Assembly (NCBI GenBank): GCA_021205385.1
Contig: JAJPXQ010000097.1
Coordinates: 54,539 to 118,538 of the forward strand
Source of the DNA: Lachnospiraceae bacterium
Lineage (GTDB): Bacteria; Bacillota; Clostridia; Lachnospirales; Lachnospiraceae
Direction: 5' to 3'
Length of the DNA stretch: 64,000 nucleotides
The translations under genes and the position numbers were made by a program. The notes beneath the pieces are model-generated. The model saw only the letters and a program-made list of their open reading frames with translations, was not told the DNA's origin and ran no database searches. This document shows, piece by piece, positions 51,358 to 60,232 of this stretch. Every line of letters starts with the position of its first letter. Position 1 is the first letter of the stretch.

Positions 51358-51403
51358 CCACTTTACTTCACTATAAAACCACTTTCCGCCACTTTTCACC
51401 ACC
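51358..51403 (-). promoter_or_regulatory. MraZ-type operator: 10-bp-phased AAAGTGG repeats
   Basis: On the minus strand AAAGTGG or close variants recur at about 10-bp steps (plus-strand CCACTTT starting 51358, 51379 and 51389, with CCACC at 51399 and a degenerate TTCACTA at 51367). Such phased GTGG repeats in the leader are the known MraZ binding pattern. They lie between the -10 and the mraZ start, suited to autorepression. Confidence 0.85.
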
Positions 51404-51412
51404 AACACGTCC

Positions 51413-51441
51413 ATCATACCCCGTTTTTATGGAAATTGCAA
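51413..51441 (-). promoter_or_regulatory. Promoter of the mraZ-rsmH-ftsL-pbp operon
   Basis: On the minus strand TTGCAA (51436-51441) and TATGAT (51413-51418) with an exact 17-base spacer, directly upstream of the MraZ-type boxes. Confidence 0.75.
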
Positions 51442-51461
51442 TAGGGTTTGGGCAAAAAAAA

Positions 51462-51495
51462 GAGCCTGTCGGCATTTTTCAATACCGACGGACTC
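51462..51495 (-). terminator. Terminator of the ATPase/nuclease gene
   Basis: A 13-bp stem with two mismatches (51462-51474 with 51483-51495) followed on the minus strand by eight T residues, about 55 bases after the ATPase gene's stop and just ahead of the mraZ promoter. Confidence 0.8.
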
Positions 51496-51550
51496 ATTAA
51501 ATCTGACTCCTGCTTCCATAGCTATGAAAAAGAATACAGAATATCTCTCA

Positions 51551-53140
51551 TCACACCACCGCTTCTATCAAAAGCTTCTCTCCCAGCGAAACCTCCCTGA
51601 TCCCGATTTCTTTTTTCTTATTAAAATTAAAGCTCAGCATATACCCTTTATTCAGATGATAATATTCCAGATAATCGATCAGCTGCTTCTCTCCTCTTTC
51701 ATTGTACGCATTTCCTCGCCATATCTTTAGTTCAACGACATACTGCTGACCATTATAATCCACGATAACATCCGTTCGTTCCTGATTACGGGTACGGGAC
51801 TCGATGTAGTAATTCCCCGTCCCATTGATGATTGGACGCAAATACAGGAGAAAGTACCTGCGACCATCCTCCTCCAGAAAGCTCTGCGGACGATCACCGT
51901 ACAATTCATCAAAACTGATCACAAATCTCTCCAGAATCAGCTTCATGTCCAGCTTGCCATTCTTGATAAACTGAGGTTTTTCCCTGTCTCCCAGAATATA
52001 CATTTCACTTTTCATCATCTCCGGCGAAGTAAGGAACGCATTGTAAAGTCTCGTCTCGAAGATACGATTTGCCACTACCACCTTAAAGTTCTCCACCCTG
52101 ACAAAACCAAACATCAACGCAATGTCAACTACCGCGTCATCCGGACTATAAGAAATAGATTTACCGTTCATCAGAAGGGAATACAGCATCTGCCGTAACT
52201 CTGGATAGGTATCGATCTTATCCTGCAAAGATTCGAAAAGAGTGTTCTTTTCATTTAGAATTCTACCGACAGCCGCCGTCACTCCCTCTGTTGTCCAGGC
52301 GCATGCTCTATCAGCAAAACGTTCTGTTCCCGCAATCTGTTCGTCGATCAGCTTACAGATTCTCGACACCAGAAATGGATATCCCGATGTATATTCATAA
52401 ATCTGCTCTGCAACCGCATTAATATCCATCCCGGTCTGATAATCAGACTCATACTCCGCAAGCATTCCCGCGATATCACGCGGAGAAAAGCTCATGTCTA
52501 CCAGAAAATCCGCAGCAACGTTCCACGGGCTGTTCGTCGAATGCTGCCCCTCCTTCACAAATTTCCGCTTCAAATTTTTGATGTCATACACCCCGGCCAG
52601 TATAACGGACTGAAACGTTGGCTTTTCCCTCCGGCGAATATAATTTCCGCGAAGTTGTGACAGGAAATCGAGGAAAACCTGATTATTCGACGCGGTATCC
52701 ACCTCATCGATCATCAGAACGATCGGTTTGGCCGCCTGCCTGCACCAGCCGGACAGAATCACGAACATATCCGCCATCCTTACGGCTGTCGTTTCCTTTC
52801 CCGCCATCCCCTGCAGTTGCTCTTTTACATTCACCGGGAACTCCATCTCTTCGCAGACAAACAAAAGCTCCTTGCAAAAAGCTCTCACAAAGGATGCTTC
52901 ACTCGCATAATCCTCCTCCGCTAATAACTGGAAGTCAAGATATACTACAATATAATCTGTCTTCAAAAAATCCTTGAGCGCATACATCGTCGTCGTCTTT
53001 CCATACTGCCGGGCGCGATTGATCGTAAAGTAATCCCCCCGGTCCACCATTTCCCTGATTGCACGCAAGCGCTCTGTAATATCTACCATATAATGGACAT
53101 CCGGCAGACAGACAGCTGCCACATTAAAAATCTTTGGCAT
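51551..53140 (-). CDS. AAA-type ATPase with C-terminal PD-(D/E)XK nuclease-like domain
   Basis: A 529-residue protein. The N-terminal ATPase has a Walker A-like ARQYGKTTT (about 43-51) and Walker B VLMIDEVD (about 140-147). A winged-helix-like middle follows. The C terminus has RTDVIVDYNGQQYVVELK (about 460-478) and a downstream Gln, the D...ExK core of the PD-(D/E)XK fold. These stand-alone proteins are widespread and variable in gut Firmicutes and Bacteroidetes; their function is not established, though mobile/defence roles are suspected. The gene is visibly AT-richer than its neighbours and sits alone with its own TATAAT (53211-53216) and terminator. Confidence 0.82.
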   Translation of the reverse strand: MPKIFNVAAVCLPDVHYMVDITERLRAIREMVDRGDYFTINRARQYGKTTTMYALKDFLKTDYIVVYLDFQLLAEEDYASEASFVRAFCKELLFVCEEMEFPVNVKEQLQGMAGKETTAVRMADMFVILSGWCRQAAKPIVLMIDEVDTASNNQVFLDFLSQLRGNYIRRREKPTFQSVILAGVYDIKNLKRKFVKEGQHSTNSPWNVAADFLVDMSFSPRDIAGMLAEYESDYQTGMDINAVAEQIYEYTSGYPFLVSRICKLIDEQIAGTERFADRACAWTTEGVTAAVGRILNEKNTLFESLQDKIDTYPELRQMLYSLLMNGKSISYSPDDAVVDIALMFGFVRVENFKVVVANRIFETRLYNAFLTSPEMMKSEMYILGDREKPQFIKNGKLDMKLILERFVISFDELYGDRPQSFLEEDGRRYFLLYLRPIINGTGNYYIESRTRNQERTDVIVDYNGQQYVVELKIWRGNAYNERGEKQLIDYLEYYHLNKGYMLSFNFNKKKEIGIREVSLGEKLLIEAVV

Positions 53141-53289
53141 AGGGCATTTCCTCCTTCATGGCAATTTCCTGGAAATGACAATAGAAATATTCGACGCGTT
53201 TCTTGTATACATTATAAGCGATTGCAGCTGAAAAATCTATACGTTTCTGACGTTAGATTTCGCGGCGAAAATTCTAGCAAATGAAGCGC

Positions 53290-53314
53290 CCCGAAGAATC
53301 ACTTTGTCTTCGGG
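53290..53314 (-). terminator. Hairpin after the transketolase pseudogene
   Basis: An 8-bp stem (53290-53297 with 53307-53314) extendable by G-C pairs, about 40 bases past the transketolase remnant. T-tract weak. Probably the end of the transcript running leftward from the phosphoribosyltransferase-transketolase-hypAB cluster. Confidence 0.6.
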
Positions 53315-53352
53315 ACGCCCCTCATCTACCATTCGTTTCTTTCAGAACTATG

Positions 53353-54152
53353 TTAGAAAAACCTGCGCTTTATTTTTTCATAAATTCCTTTGCTGTCCAG
53401 GCCGAATTTCTCAAGCAGCGCCTTCGCCGGGCCGGACTCACCGAAGCGGTCCTCGACGCCGATGCGCAGCATCTTCGTCGGCGCCTTCTCCGAAAGTGCT
53501 TCCGCAACCGCTCCGCCGAGGCCGCCGATGATCGAGTGCTCTTCCACCGTCACAACCTTGCCGGTCTTCTTCGCGGACGCGACGACCCGTTCCACATCCA
53601 ACGGCTTGATCGTATGGATATTGATCACCTCAGCGAAAATGCCATCCGCCTCAAGGAGTTTCGCTGCCTCCAGGCTCTCGCAGCCTCCCAGACCTGTCCT
53701 TCTTGGATCTCACCGTCGCCGAGCAGCGTATAGACGCGATATGACTTTCCATCCAGCTTTGCGGCAATCGCCATACCGACCGCAGCGGAGATGCCCTGTC
53801 CCAGAGAACCCGAGGACATGTCGATGCCCGGAATATCCTGCATGCACGGATGTCCCTGCAGGCGCGTTCCCACATGGCGGAAGGTTTCAAGCTCCTCCAC
53901 CGGGAAATAGCCTCGCTGCGCCATCACACTGTAGTAAACCGGCGTCGTGTGCCCCTTGGATAAGATGAAACGATCCCGATCCGGATCTTTTGGATTCCTC
54001 GGATCAATGTTCATCTCTTCAAAATAGAGATACGTAAAAATGTCCGCCGCAGACAAAGAGCCGCCAGGATGACCCGACTTCGCGTTATACACACAGCTTA
54101 TAATCCCTTTGCGGACTTCATTTGCAATCTTTTCCAGTTCAATAGTCTGCAT
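53353..54152 (-). pseudogene. Transketolase, internally deleted fusion of N- and C-terminal subunit genes
   Basis: Minus-strand reading starts with a normal transketolase N-subunit: ANEVRKGIISCVYNAKSGHPG, the thiamine-diphosphate region LLGDGEIQEGQVWEAA. Near 53680 it jumps, with a frame change, to the late part of a C-terminal subunit (SLEAAKLLEADGIFAEV, INIHTIKPLDVERVV) that runs to a normal C terminus. About 100 residues of the first subunit and 200 of the second are missing. Short similar sequences (GAGGCTGC and GAGGCAGC) flank the joint, suggesting deletion by slippage or recombination. An intact but different transketolase pair lies at 61.3-63.2 kb. Confidence 0.9.
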
Positions 54153-54187
54153 ATTTTGATCCTCACTGTTCTCATTTTAGTAGACAT

Positions 54188-54859
54188 CTATTTCCAGTCA
54201 TGAACCTGTGCGAGCATCCAGTCAGCCAGCTGATCCATCCCTTCTCCGGTCAGTGCGGATACAAAGATCACCTCAATATCCGGATTCCTTTTCTTTGCAT
54301 ATTCCACGACCTTGTCCTTATCAAAATTGAAATAAGGCATTACATCAATCTTATTGACGATTAAAAGGTCACAGACCTCATACATCAGAGGATATTTCAG
54401 CGGTTTGTCATGCCCTTCCGGGACAGAGAGAATCGTAGCGTTTTTCACGGCTCCCGTATCGAATTCCGCCGGACACACGAGGTTTCCTACATTCTCCAGA
54501 ACGACGAAATCCAGATCTTTCGTCCCAAACTCTTCAATCCCCTGCCTTGTCATCGACGCGTCCAGATGGCACATGCCGCCTGTATGAAGCTGAATCGATT
54601 TGACCCCGGCACTGTTCATCGCCTCCGCGTCAACCGCAGAATCAATATCCGCCTCCATCACGCCCATGCGGACCTTTCCCCTTAGTCTCTCGGCCAGCGC
54701 AAGCAGGGTTGTCGTCTTGCCGGAGCCGGGGGAGGACATCAGATTCAGCAGAAAGGTGCCCTCCTCCTTCAGTTCCTGCCGAAGCTTTTCAGCTTCGGCA
54801 TTGTTGTCCTCAAATACACTTTGTTTCAGTTCAATGACTTTTAAATCCTTACTCTTCAA
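54188..54859 (-). CDS. hypB: Nickel-insertion GTPase HypB
   Basis: A 223-residue GTPase with P-loop MSSPGSGKTT (about 41-50), metal-site residues in GGMCHLDA (about 95-102), VVLENVGNLVCP, and specificity motif NKID. It lacks the N-terminal His-rich nickel-store of some HypBs. It starts at a TTG overlapping the end of hypA, with AGGAGG six bases before. HypAB loads nickel into [NiFe]-hydrogenases, but no hydrogenase is in the window, so it may also feed CODH/ACS. Confidence 0.95.
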   Translation of the reverse strand: MKSKDLKVIELKQSVFEDNNAEAEKLRQELKEEGTFLLNLMSSPGSGKTTTLLALAERLRGKVRMGVMEADIDSAVDAEAMNSAGVKSIQLHTGGMCHLDASMTRQGIEEFGTKDLDFVVLENVGNLVCPAEFDTGAVKNATILSVPEGHDKPLKYPLMYEVCDLLIVNKIDVMPYFNFDKDKVVEYAKKRNPDIEVIFVSALTGEGMDQLADWMLAQVHDWK

Positions 54860-55196
54860 CCAGAACCTCCTTAATCATGACCTCTCTTCCAGAGATGATC
54901 CGCCATTTCTCAGACTTGCATTTCGGACAGATCTCATCATTCTGCTCCAGATTAAATTCCTCCCCGCACACCATGCACTTTGCGATGCCCGGTACCGGGT
55001 CAATCCGAACTCCGCAGTTTACCAGATGATCAGAACGCGATGCTGCGTACTCCCAGCAAGACACGAAGTACGGCGGTTCCAGAGCAGAAAGTTCTCCCAC
55101 CGACATGACCACAGTATGGATTTGGGGAATATGATTTGCCTCCGCAAAGGCATCCATCTTTTTTACTACATCGAGTACGATACCCATCTCATGCAT
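54849..55196 (-). CDS. hypA: Nickel metallochaperone HypA
   Basis: A 115-residue protein. The family needs the N-terminal MHE (His2 binds nickel), so the ATG at 55196 is the start rather than one two codons upstream. The zinc site CMVCGEEFNLEQNDEICPKC (about 71-90) is intact. Partner of HypB, with which it overlaps by 11 bases. Confidence 0.94.
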   Translation of the reverse strand: MHEMGIVLDVVKKMDAFAEANHIPQIHTVVMSVGELSALEPPYFVSCWEYAASRSDHLVNCGVRIDPVPGIAKCMVCGEEFNLEQNDEICPKCKSEKWRIISGREVMIKEVLVEE

Positions 55197-55219
55197 AGAC
55201 ATCTGCTCCTTGCTTTTTC

Positions 55220-57907
55220 TTACAATATGGCATTAGCCGCGTTTTTACGTACTGAATCCTCCGAAGCAGAGCCTCCCCTGTGCGCGTTCCTCTCCTCAAC
55301 GCCAGCCATCATCCTGGTAAACCAGTCCTGCGGATCTTTTCCCGGATGGATATCAGTCACTTTTTTCAGCCGGATCGCATCATATTCACATTTTGTAAAG
55401 CAGAGGCCGCAGCCGATGCACATATAGGGATCGACGACCGAAACGCCGCAGCCAAGACAGCGCTTTGCCTCTTTCTGAAGCTGCTCCTCGGTAAGCGTGG
55501 CGCGGGTATCGCTCATCGTCTCGATCGCCGCTTTGGCGGGCGCATGGTACGGCCTCTGCCTGGGCATGCGGTCATAGCTGCTGTAATCCCCGCTCTCCTT
55601 GTCGAAAGCAAAGTATTCTCTTTCTCTCTTCTTGGTAAGGCCATAGCCCCTCAGGAAGCGATGAATCGAGATTGCTCCCGACTTGCCGGTCGCGATCGCG
55701 TTGATCGCCAAGCCCGGACCCATGGCGCAGTCTCCTCCAGCAAACACATCCTTCTGTTCGGTCTGATATGTAATCTCCGCCACCTTGACAGAACGCCCTT
55801 CCGTAGCTGACGCGGCGCTTCCCTCAAACAGATTTCCCCACGTGATGGACTGCCCGATCGCAGTGTATACATTTGTGCAGGGAACGATGATGGTATCATT
55901 TTCATCATAAACCGGTGAAAATCTCCCATCCTCATTAAATACAGACACGCAGCGCATAAACTCAACACCGGTAACCTTGCCATTCTCACCGAGAATTCTC
56001 TTCGGTCCCCAGGAATTGCTGATTGCGACGCCCTCTTCGACTGCCTCCGCCTTTTCCTCAGGCACAGTCGGCATCTCCTCGTCTTTTTCCAGGCAGAACA
56101 TCTTTACATTCCGGTTGCCAATACGAATCGCGGCTCTTGCGACGTCGAGCGCGACGTTTCCGCCGCCGACGACAACAGTGTCTCCCTCAATATGATTCAG
56201 ATTTCCGAGATTTACCTCGCGCAGGAAGCCAATTCCGCCGACCACGCCTTCCAGATCTTCTCCCTCGATTCCAAGCTTCCGACTGTTCTGCGCTCCAACC
56301 GCAACATAGAACGCTTTATATCCATCCGCACGCAGCGCATCCAGCGAGATATCCTGCCCGACGTTTACGCCGCATTTGAATTCCACGCCCAGCTCACGCA
56401 GAACGTCAATTTCCGCGTCAATCACGTCCTTCTCCAGACGGAACGAGGGGATTCCGAACTTCAGCATGCCGCCCGGCGCCGCGTTCCGTTCAAAGACGGT
56501 AACCGGATATCCCTGCGCTGCCAGATAATATGCGGCTGTCAGGCCCGCCGGACCTGCGCCGATAACAGCCACCTTCTCCTCATAGTGCTCATAAACCTCT
56601 GGAATATAGCGATGCTCCGCATGCAGCTCCTTATCCGCAATGAATTTCTTAATATCATCGATCGCCATAGCCTCATCCACCCGCGCGCGCGAGCACTCAT
56701 TCTCGCAGTTGTGCGGACAAATTCTTCCGCAGACAGCCGGGAAGGGATTCTCACGCTTGATTACCTTTAAAGCTTCGCTATATTTTCCTTCCGCCGCTTT
56801 ACGGATATAGCCCTGAACGGAAATGTGCGCCGGACAGGTCGTCTTGCAGGGGCTCGTACCCTTCGGGGCAACCATCTTCTTCACATTATAGTTCTGATCC
56901 ACATAGTCCTCTCCGAAAATGGTGTTGGAGTGGTTCAGTGTCATGTCAGGGATTTGCTCTTCCTTCGCGCAGAAGGACGTCCCCAGCTTGATCGCGTCCA
57001 TCGGACAGATTTCTGTACAGGCTCCGCAGGCCACGCAGTTTTCCGGATTTACCTCAGACACAAAATTTGATCTGGTATAATCCGTTGCCTTAAATCTCTT
57101 TTCACGGCTCAGAACGCCACACGAGCAGGAGCAGCAGTTGCAGATGAACGTCGACTGATTTTCACCCTCATTGTTAAAGATTTCGTGCACCAGACCGAGA
57201 CGCTCCGCCCTGTCAAGGATTTCCCTGGCTTCTTCCCTGCTGATCCGTCTTGCCCGACCGGTTCTCACATAAAAGTCAGCTTCTTCACCAATCTGAACGC
57301 AGGTATCTTTATATGGATGCTCGCACGGATCCCCAAGAATGGTTTTCGCTTTTCTGCAGGCACAGTCAGCGACTGAAAAGCTGTCGCTTTGATTCAGATA
57401 CGTTTCAATCTGTTCATGGCTTACAACATTTGGTTCCGCCTTGATCGCCTGATTTACCGGAATCGCCCTTAATGTCCCCAACCCTGGCGGGACAGCTGCC
57501 ATAAACTGAAGGGTTTCCATCCCTCCCTGTGCCACAAAGGCCTCCGCGACTACCTTGATATCAAAATCATCATCCGGCGTTGTCAGACAATGCTCCATGA
57601 TACCAGGCGCCCAGTTGGCGAGCCGATACATGTCAATGCCGTCTCTGGTGACCACATACAAAACACCCCTGCGCACACAGTGTTCGATATCTTCGATTAT
57701 CTCAGACACTTCCACTGACATATTCTTTGCAATATCTTCCGCAGTCACATAATACTTCGGGCAGTGCGCGCAAATCTCTGCCTGACGTTCCGTGATCAGT
57801 TCCCGTATAACTTTGACATAGGAATCATCAAAAGCTCTTCCATTATCCGAATCGATCGGCATACCGTCAATAACATTTGCCAGTCGGCAATATTTATTTT
57901 CCTGCAT
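55220..57907 (-). CDS. Large GltD-like iron-sulfur flavoprotein oxidoreductase
   Basis: An 895-residue multidomain protein. Residues 1-260 contain Cys groups (ICAHCPKYY, ADCACRKAK, FICNCCSCSCG). A ferredoxin motif (CVACGACTEICP) follows at about 295. The glutamate-synthase-beta-like part has the CKTTCP/CGRICPHNCENEC cluster site, FAD-binding GAGPAGLTAAYYLAA (about 455) and NAD(P)-binding GGGNVALDVARAA (about 590). A final ferredoxin-like region has CLGCGVSVVDPYMCIGCGLCFTKCE. It would move electrons between NAD(P)H and an iron-sulfur partner. Start at 57907 follows AAAGGAG. It sits between hypA and an SDR; relatives are found near hydrogenase/formate dehydrogenase genes. Confidence 0.82.
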   Translation of the reverse strand: MQENKYCRLANVIDGMPIDSDNGRAFDDSYVKVIRELITERQAEICAHCPKYYVTAEDIAKNMSVEVSEIIEDIEHCVRRGVLYVVTRDGIDMYRLANWAPGIMEHCLTTPDDDFDIKVVAEAFVAQGGMETLQFMAAVPPGLGTLRAIPVNQAIKAEPNVVSHEQIETYLNQSDSFSVADCACRKAKTILGDPCEHPYKDTCVQIGEEADFYVRTGRARRISREEAREILDRAERLGLVHEIFNNEGENQSTFICNCCSCSCGVLSREKRFKATDYTRSNFVSEVNPENCVACGACTEICPMDAIKLGTSFCAKEEQIPDMTLNHSNTIFGEDYVDQNYNVKKMVAPKGTSPCKTTCPAHISVQGYIRKAAEGKYSEALKVIKRENPFPAVCGRICPHNCENECSRARVDEAMAIDDIKKFIADKELHAEHRYIPEVYEHYEEKVAVIGAGPAGLTAAYYLAAQGYPVTVFERNAAPGGMLKFGIPSFRLEKDVIDAEIDVLRELGVEFKCGVNVGQDISLDALRADGYKAFYVAVGAQNSRKLGIEGEDLEGVVGGIGFLREVNLGNLNHIEGDTVVVGGGNVALDVARAAIRIGNRNVKMFCLEKDEEMPTVPEEKAEAVEEGVAISNSWGPKRILGENGKVTGVEFMRCVSVFNEDGRFSPVYDENDTIIVPCTNVYTAIGQSITWGNLFEGSAASATEGRSVKVAEITYQTEQKDVFAGGDCAMGPGLAINAIATGKSGAISIHRFLRGYGLTKKREREYFAFDKESGDYSSYDRMPRQRPYHAPAKAAIETMSDTRATLTEEQLQKEAKRCLGCGVSVVDPYMCIGCGLCFTKCEYDAIRLKKVTDIHPGKDPQDWFTRMMAGVEERNAHRGGSASEDSVRKNAANAIL

Positions 57908-57923
57908 TTTTTCTCCTTTATTT

Positions 57924-58778
57924 TTAATATAATGTCTCTCCGCCGTCCACAATAATATCCGTTCCTACGCAGAATGCAGAGAGGTCCGTTGCCAGAAACG
58001 CCACTGTGGAGGCGATATCCTGCAAATACCCAAAATGGCCAATCGGAATTTTACCCAGTGAGGACTGCATCAGCTTCACCGGGACGGGGTCATGAATTCC
58101 GGAAAGCACAACACCCGGGCTGATACTGTTCACACGAATACCATATTTAATGTAATCAAGCGCCATGGAATGAGCCAGATGCAGGACACCTGCTTTTGAC
58201 ACATGGTAGGCATAGCCAAAATCGCCATCCTTCCAGTCACAATTCACAATGTGTCCGCTCTGAGAGGCTGTAAGAATAATAGAGCCTCCATGGCCGCCTC
58301 TTTTCATGATGTTGGCGCAGGCTCTGCTGACCAGCATCATCCCAACCAGATTAATATCCAGTATTCTCTTAAATTCCTTCACATCGACATCCGGAGAATT
58401 GTCCAGCTGAACGACACCGGCATTACTGTGGCAAACATCAATTGTTCCCAAATCTGCAGCTGCCTTTTCCACACAGTTCAGAACGCTCTCTTCATCTGAT
58501 ACATCTCCGGTCGCGTAAATTGCGCGTACTCCAAATTCTTTTTCAATCGCACTGCAGATCTCCTGCAACCTTTCTTCCTTCGCGGGAATATCAATCAAAC
58601 AGACATCTCCACCCAGTTCTGCGAAGGCTTTTGATGTGGAGCGTCCTATACCGCCCGCCGCACCTGTAATCACACATTTCTTTCCCTCAAGTGAGAACAA
58701 CGGCCTGATATGTCCACTCTCTCTGAATCGGTAATCGGGGTGATCCCTGCACAGAATATTTGGATCGTTTAGATTCAT
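57924..58778 (-). CDS. Short-chain dehydrogenase/reductase (polyol/sugar type)
   Basis: A 284-residue SDR with the NAD(P) motif TGAAGGIG (about 38-45), NAG (about 118-120), catalytic Ser in TASQSG and YxxxK in YHVSK, and C-terminal DGGETLY. A 30-residue N-terminal extension precedes the Rossmann fold. AGGAGG lies seven bases before the start. In a cluster with a zinc alcohol dehydrogenase, a symporter and a transketolase pair, it probably oxidises a polyol or reduces a keto-sugar. Confidence 0.9.
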   Translation of the reverse strand: MNLNDPNILCRDHPDYRFRESGHIRPLFSLEGKKCVITGAAGGIGRSTSKAFAELGGDVCLIDIPAKEERLQEICSAIEKEFGVRAIYATGDVSDEESVLNCVEKAAADLGTIDVCHSNAGVVQLDNSPDVDVKEFKRILDINLVGMMLVSRACANIMKRGGHGGSIILTASQSGHIVNCDWKDGDFGYAYHVSKAGVLHLAHSMALDYIKYGIRVNSISPGVVLSGIHDPVPVKLMQSSLGKIPIGHFGYLQDIASTVAFLATDLSAFCVGTDIIVDGGETLY

Positions 58779-58795
58779 GCTACATCCTCCTTTTC

Positions 58796-60205
58796 TTATT
58801 CAGCTGTAATTCCTCTGCGTTTCTCCAGTTCCGTGATAATCGTACTGTGTTTCTTCTCATCCATGTCGTAGAAAGCCAGAAATGCCAGCGCAGCAATTCC
58901 GCTCAAAACTGCCGGAATGATACTCATTCCCATATTTAAGAGTGTAAGTACTGTTGCATTCTGCACTCCGCCCGGCACGTATCCAAACATACCCAAAAGT
59001 CCCAGGAAAACAGCAGGGCCGACTGCTCCACCTGCTTTCAACATCAGAGAGATGAAGGAAGACAGGAAGCCATCACAGCGCACTCCATACTTATACTCCG
59101 CGAAATCCACATTGTCACCGTCACAACTGTAACGAAGAGCTCCCGCAGCACACATGAAGAGGTTGGATAAGGCATAAAAGACCCAGAACCATATGCCATG
59201 TGCATCAAATAAAAACATGGGGATAAATGTAAGCGCTGTCAGCCCAAATCCTGCACCAATGGCGCGTCCTTTATGGCGAAATACACGATATAACCATGGG
59301 CAGAGCAGGCCTGGTCCAAGAATACCTGTTATAATTCCAACCGTTCCTGTTATAGAATAAAGCGTAAAATCCCCGGATACATACGTAAAATAATATGACA
59401 TAATGGCAAAGCGGCCATATGACAAAAATCCACACATAAACTGACCCAGCATCGAGATAATGGCATATTTATTCCCGAATAGACATTTCAACTGTGTTTT
59501 CATGGGAATTGTATTGCCCTTTTCCATCTGCTCGGGCGGCGGCAAAACCCGTTCTTTACTCTTCACAGCGGACCAGAGAATTGTTGGCAAACCGATTACC
59601 ACTGTGACGACCACAGCCCCCAGATATCCCTGCGCAGTGTTCTCCGTACCATTGGTTCCAGAGAAGAACAGGATCAGGCTGGCCGCAACAAGGCTCGTGA
59701 AATTTGAACCAATCTGAGCAAACACCATTCGAACGCCTGACACCTTACTGCGCTCTTCCGTATCAGATGTAAGCACTCCGTTCAACGCCCCATAAGGCAT
59801 ATTACAGCAGGTAGAGGCTACCGTGATCAGTATGTACACAACCCATACATAGGCGATCTTGAATGTAGTTGACCAGCCCGGCTGAGCTGCAAATAATGCA
59901 ATGATCAAAAGCGACATTACCGTTCCGCCAATCGCAACCCAGGGTTTATAACGCCCCCACTTCGAACGTGTTCTGTCCGCAAGAGAACCGATCATCGGAT
60001 CATTTATCGCATCGAAAACCCGAACCAGCAGTAAAAGCACGGACACCATCGCGGCCGGCACCCCAATATAATCGGTACAGAAAATTGTCATAAAAGCGCT
60101 GATCCAGATATAGATCGCGTTGTAGCCAAATTCTGAAACCGCATAATTCACTTTTTCCCCCATAGAAAGCTTTACACGTGTCGTTTTATAAGTAGTAGAT
60201 TCCAT
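58796..60205 (-). CDS. GPH-family (MelB-like) sugar:cation symporter
   Basis: A 469-residue membrane protein with about twelve helices and the GPH hallmarks FDAINDPMIGSLADRTRSKWGRYKPW (split here by its length) in the first cytoplasmic loop region. The family imports glycosides, pentosides, hexuronides or polyols with H+ or Na+. Start at 60205 gives MESTTYKTTRVKLSMGEK. It lies between the two dehydrogenase genes, so it likely brings in their substrate. Confidence 0.9.
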   Translation of the reverse strand: MESTTYKTTRVKLSMGEKVNYAVSEFGYNAIYIWISAFMTIFCTDYIGVPAAMVSVLLLLVRVFDAINDPMIGSLADRTRSKWGRYKPWVAIGGTVMSLLIIALFAAQPGWSTTFKIAYVWVVYILITVASTCCNMPYGALNGVLTSDTEERSKVSGVRMVFAQIGSNFTSLVAASLILFFSGTNGTENTAQGYLGAVVVTVVIGLPTILWSAVKSKERVLPPPEQMEKGNTIPMKTQLKCLFGNKYAIISMLGQFMCGFLSYGRFAIMSYYFTYVSGDFTLYSITGTVGIITGILGPGLLCPWLYRVFRHKGRAIGAGFGLTALTFIPMFLFDAHGIWFWVFYALSNLFMCAAGALRYSCDGDNVDFAEYKYGVRCDGFLSSFISLMLKAGGAVGPAVFLGLLGMFGYVPGGVQNATVLTLLNMGMSIIPAVLSGIAALAFLAFYDMDEKKHSTIITELEKRRGITAE

Positions 60206-60232
60206 TCCTTCCCCTTTCTCCATCCTCAGAGC

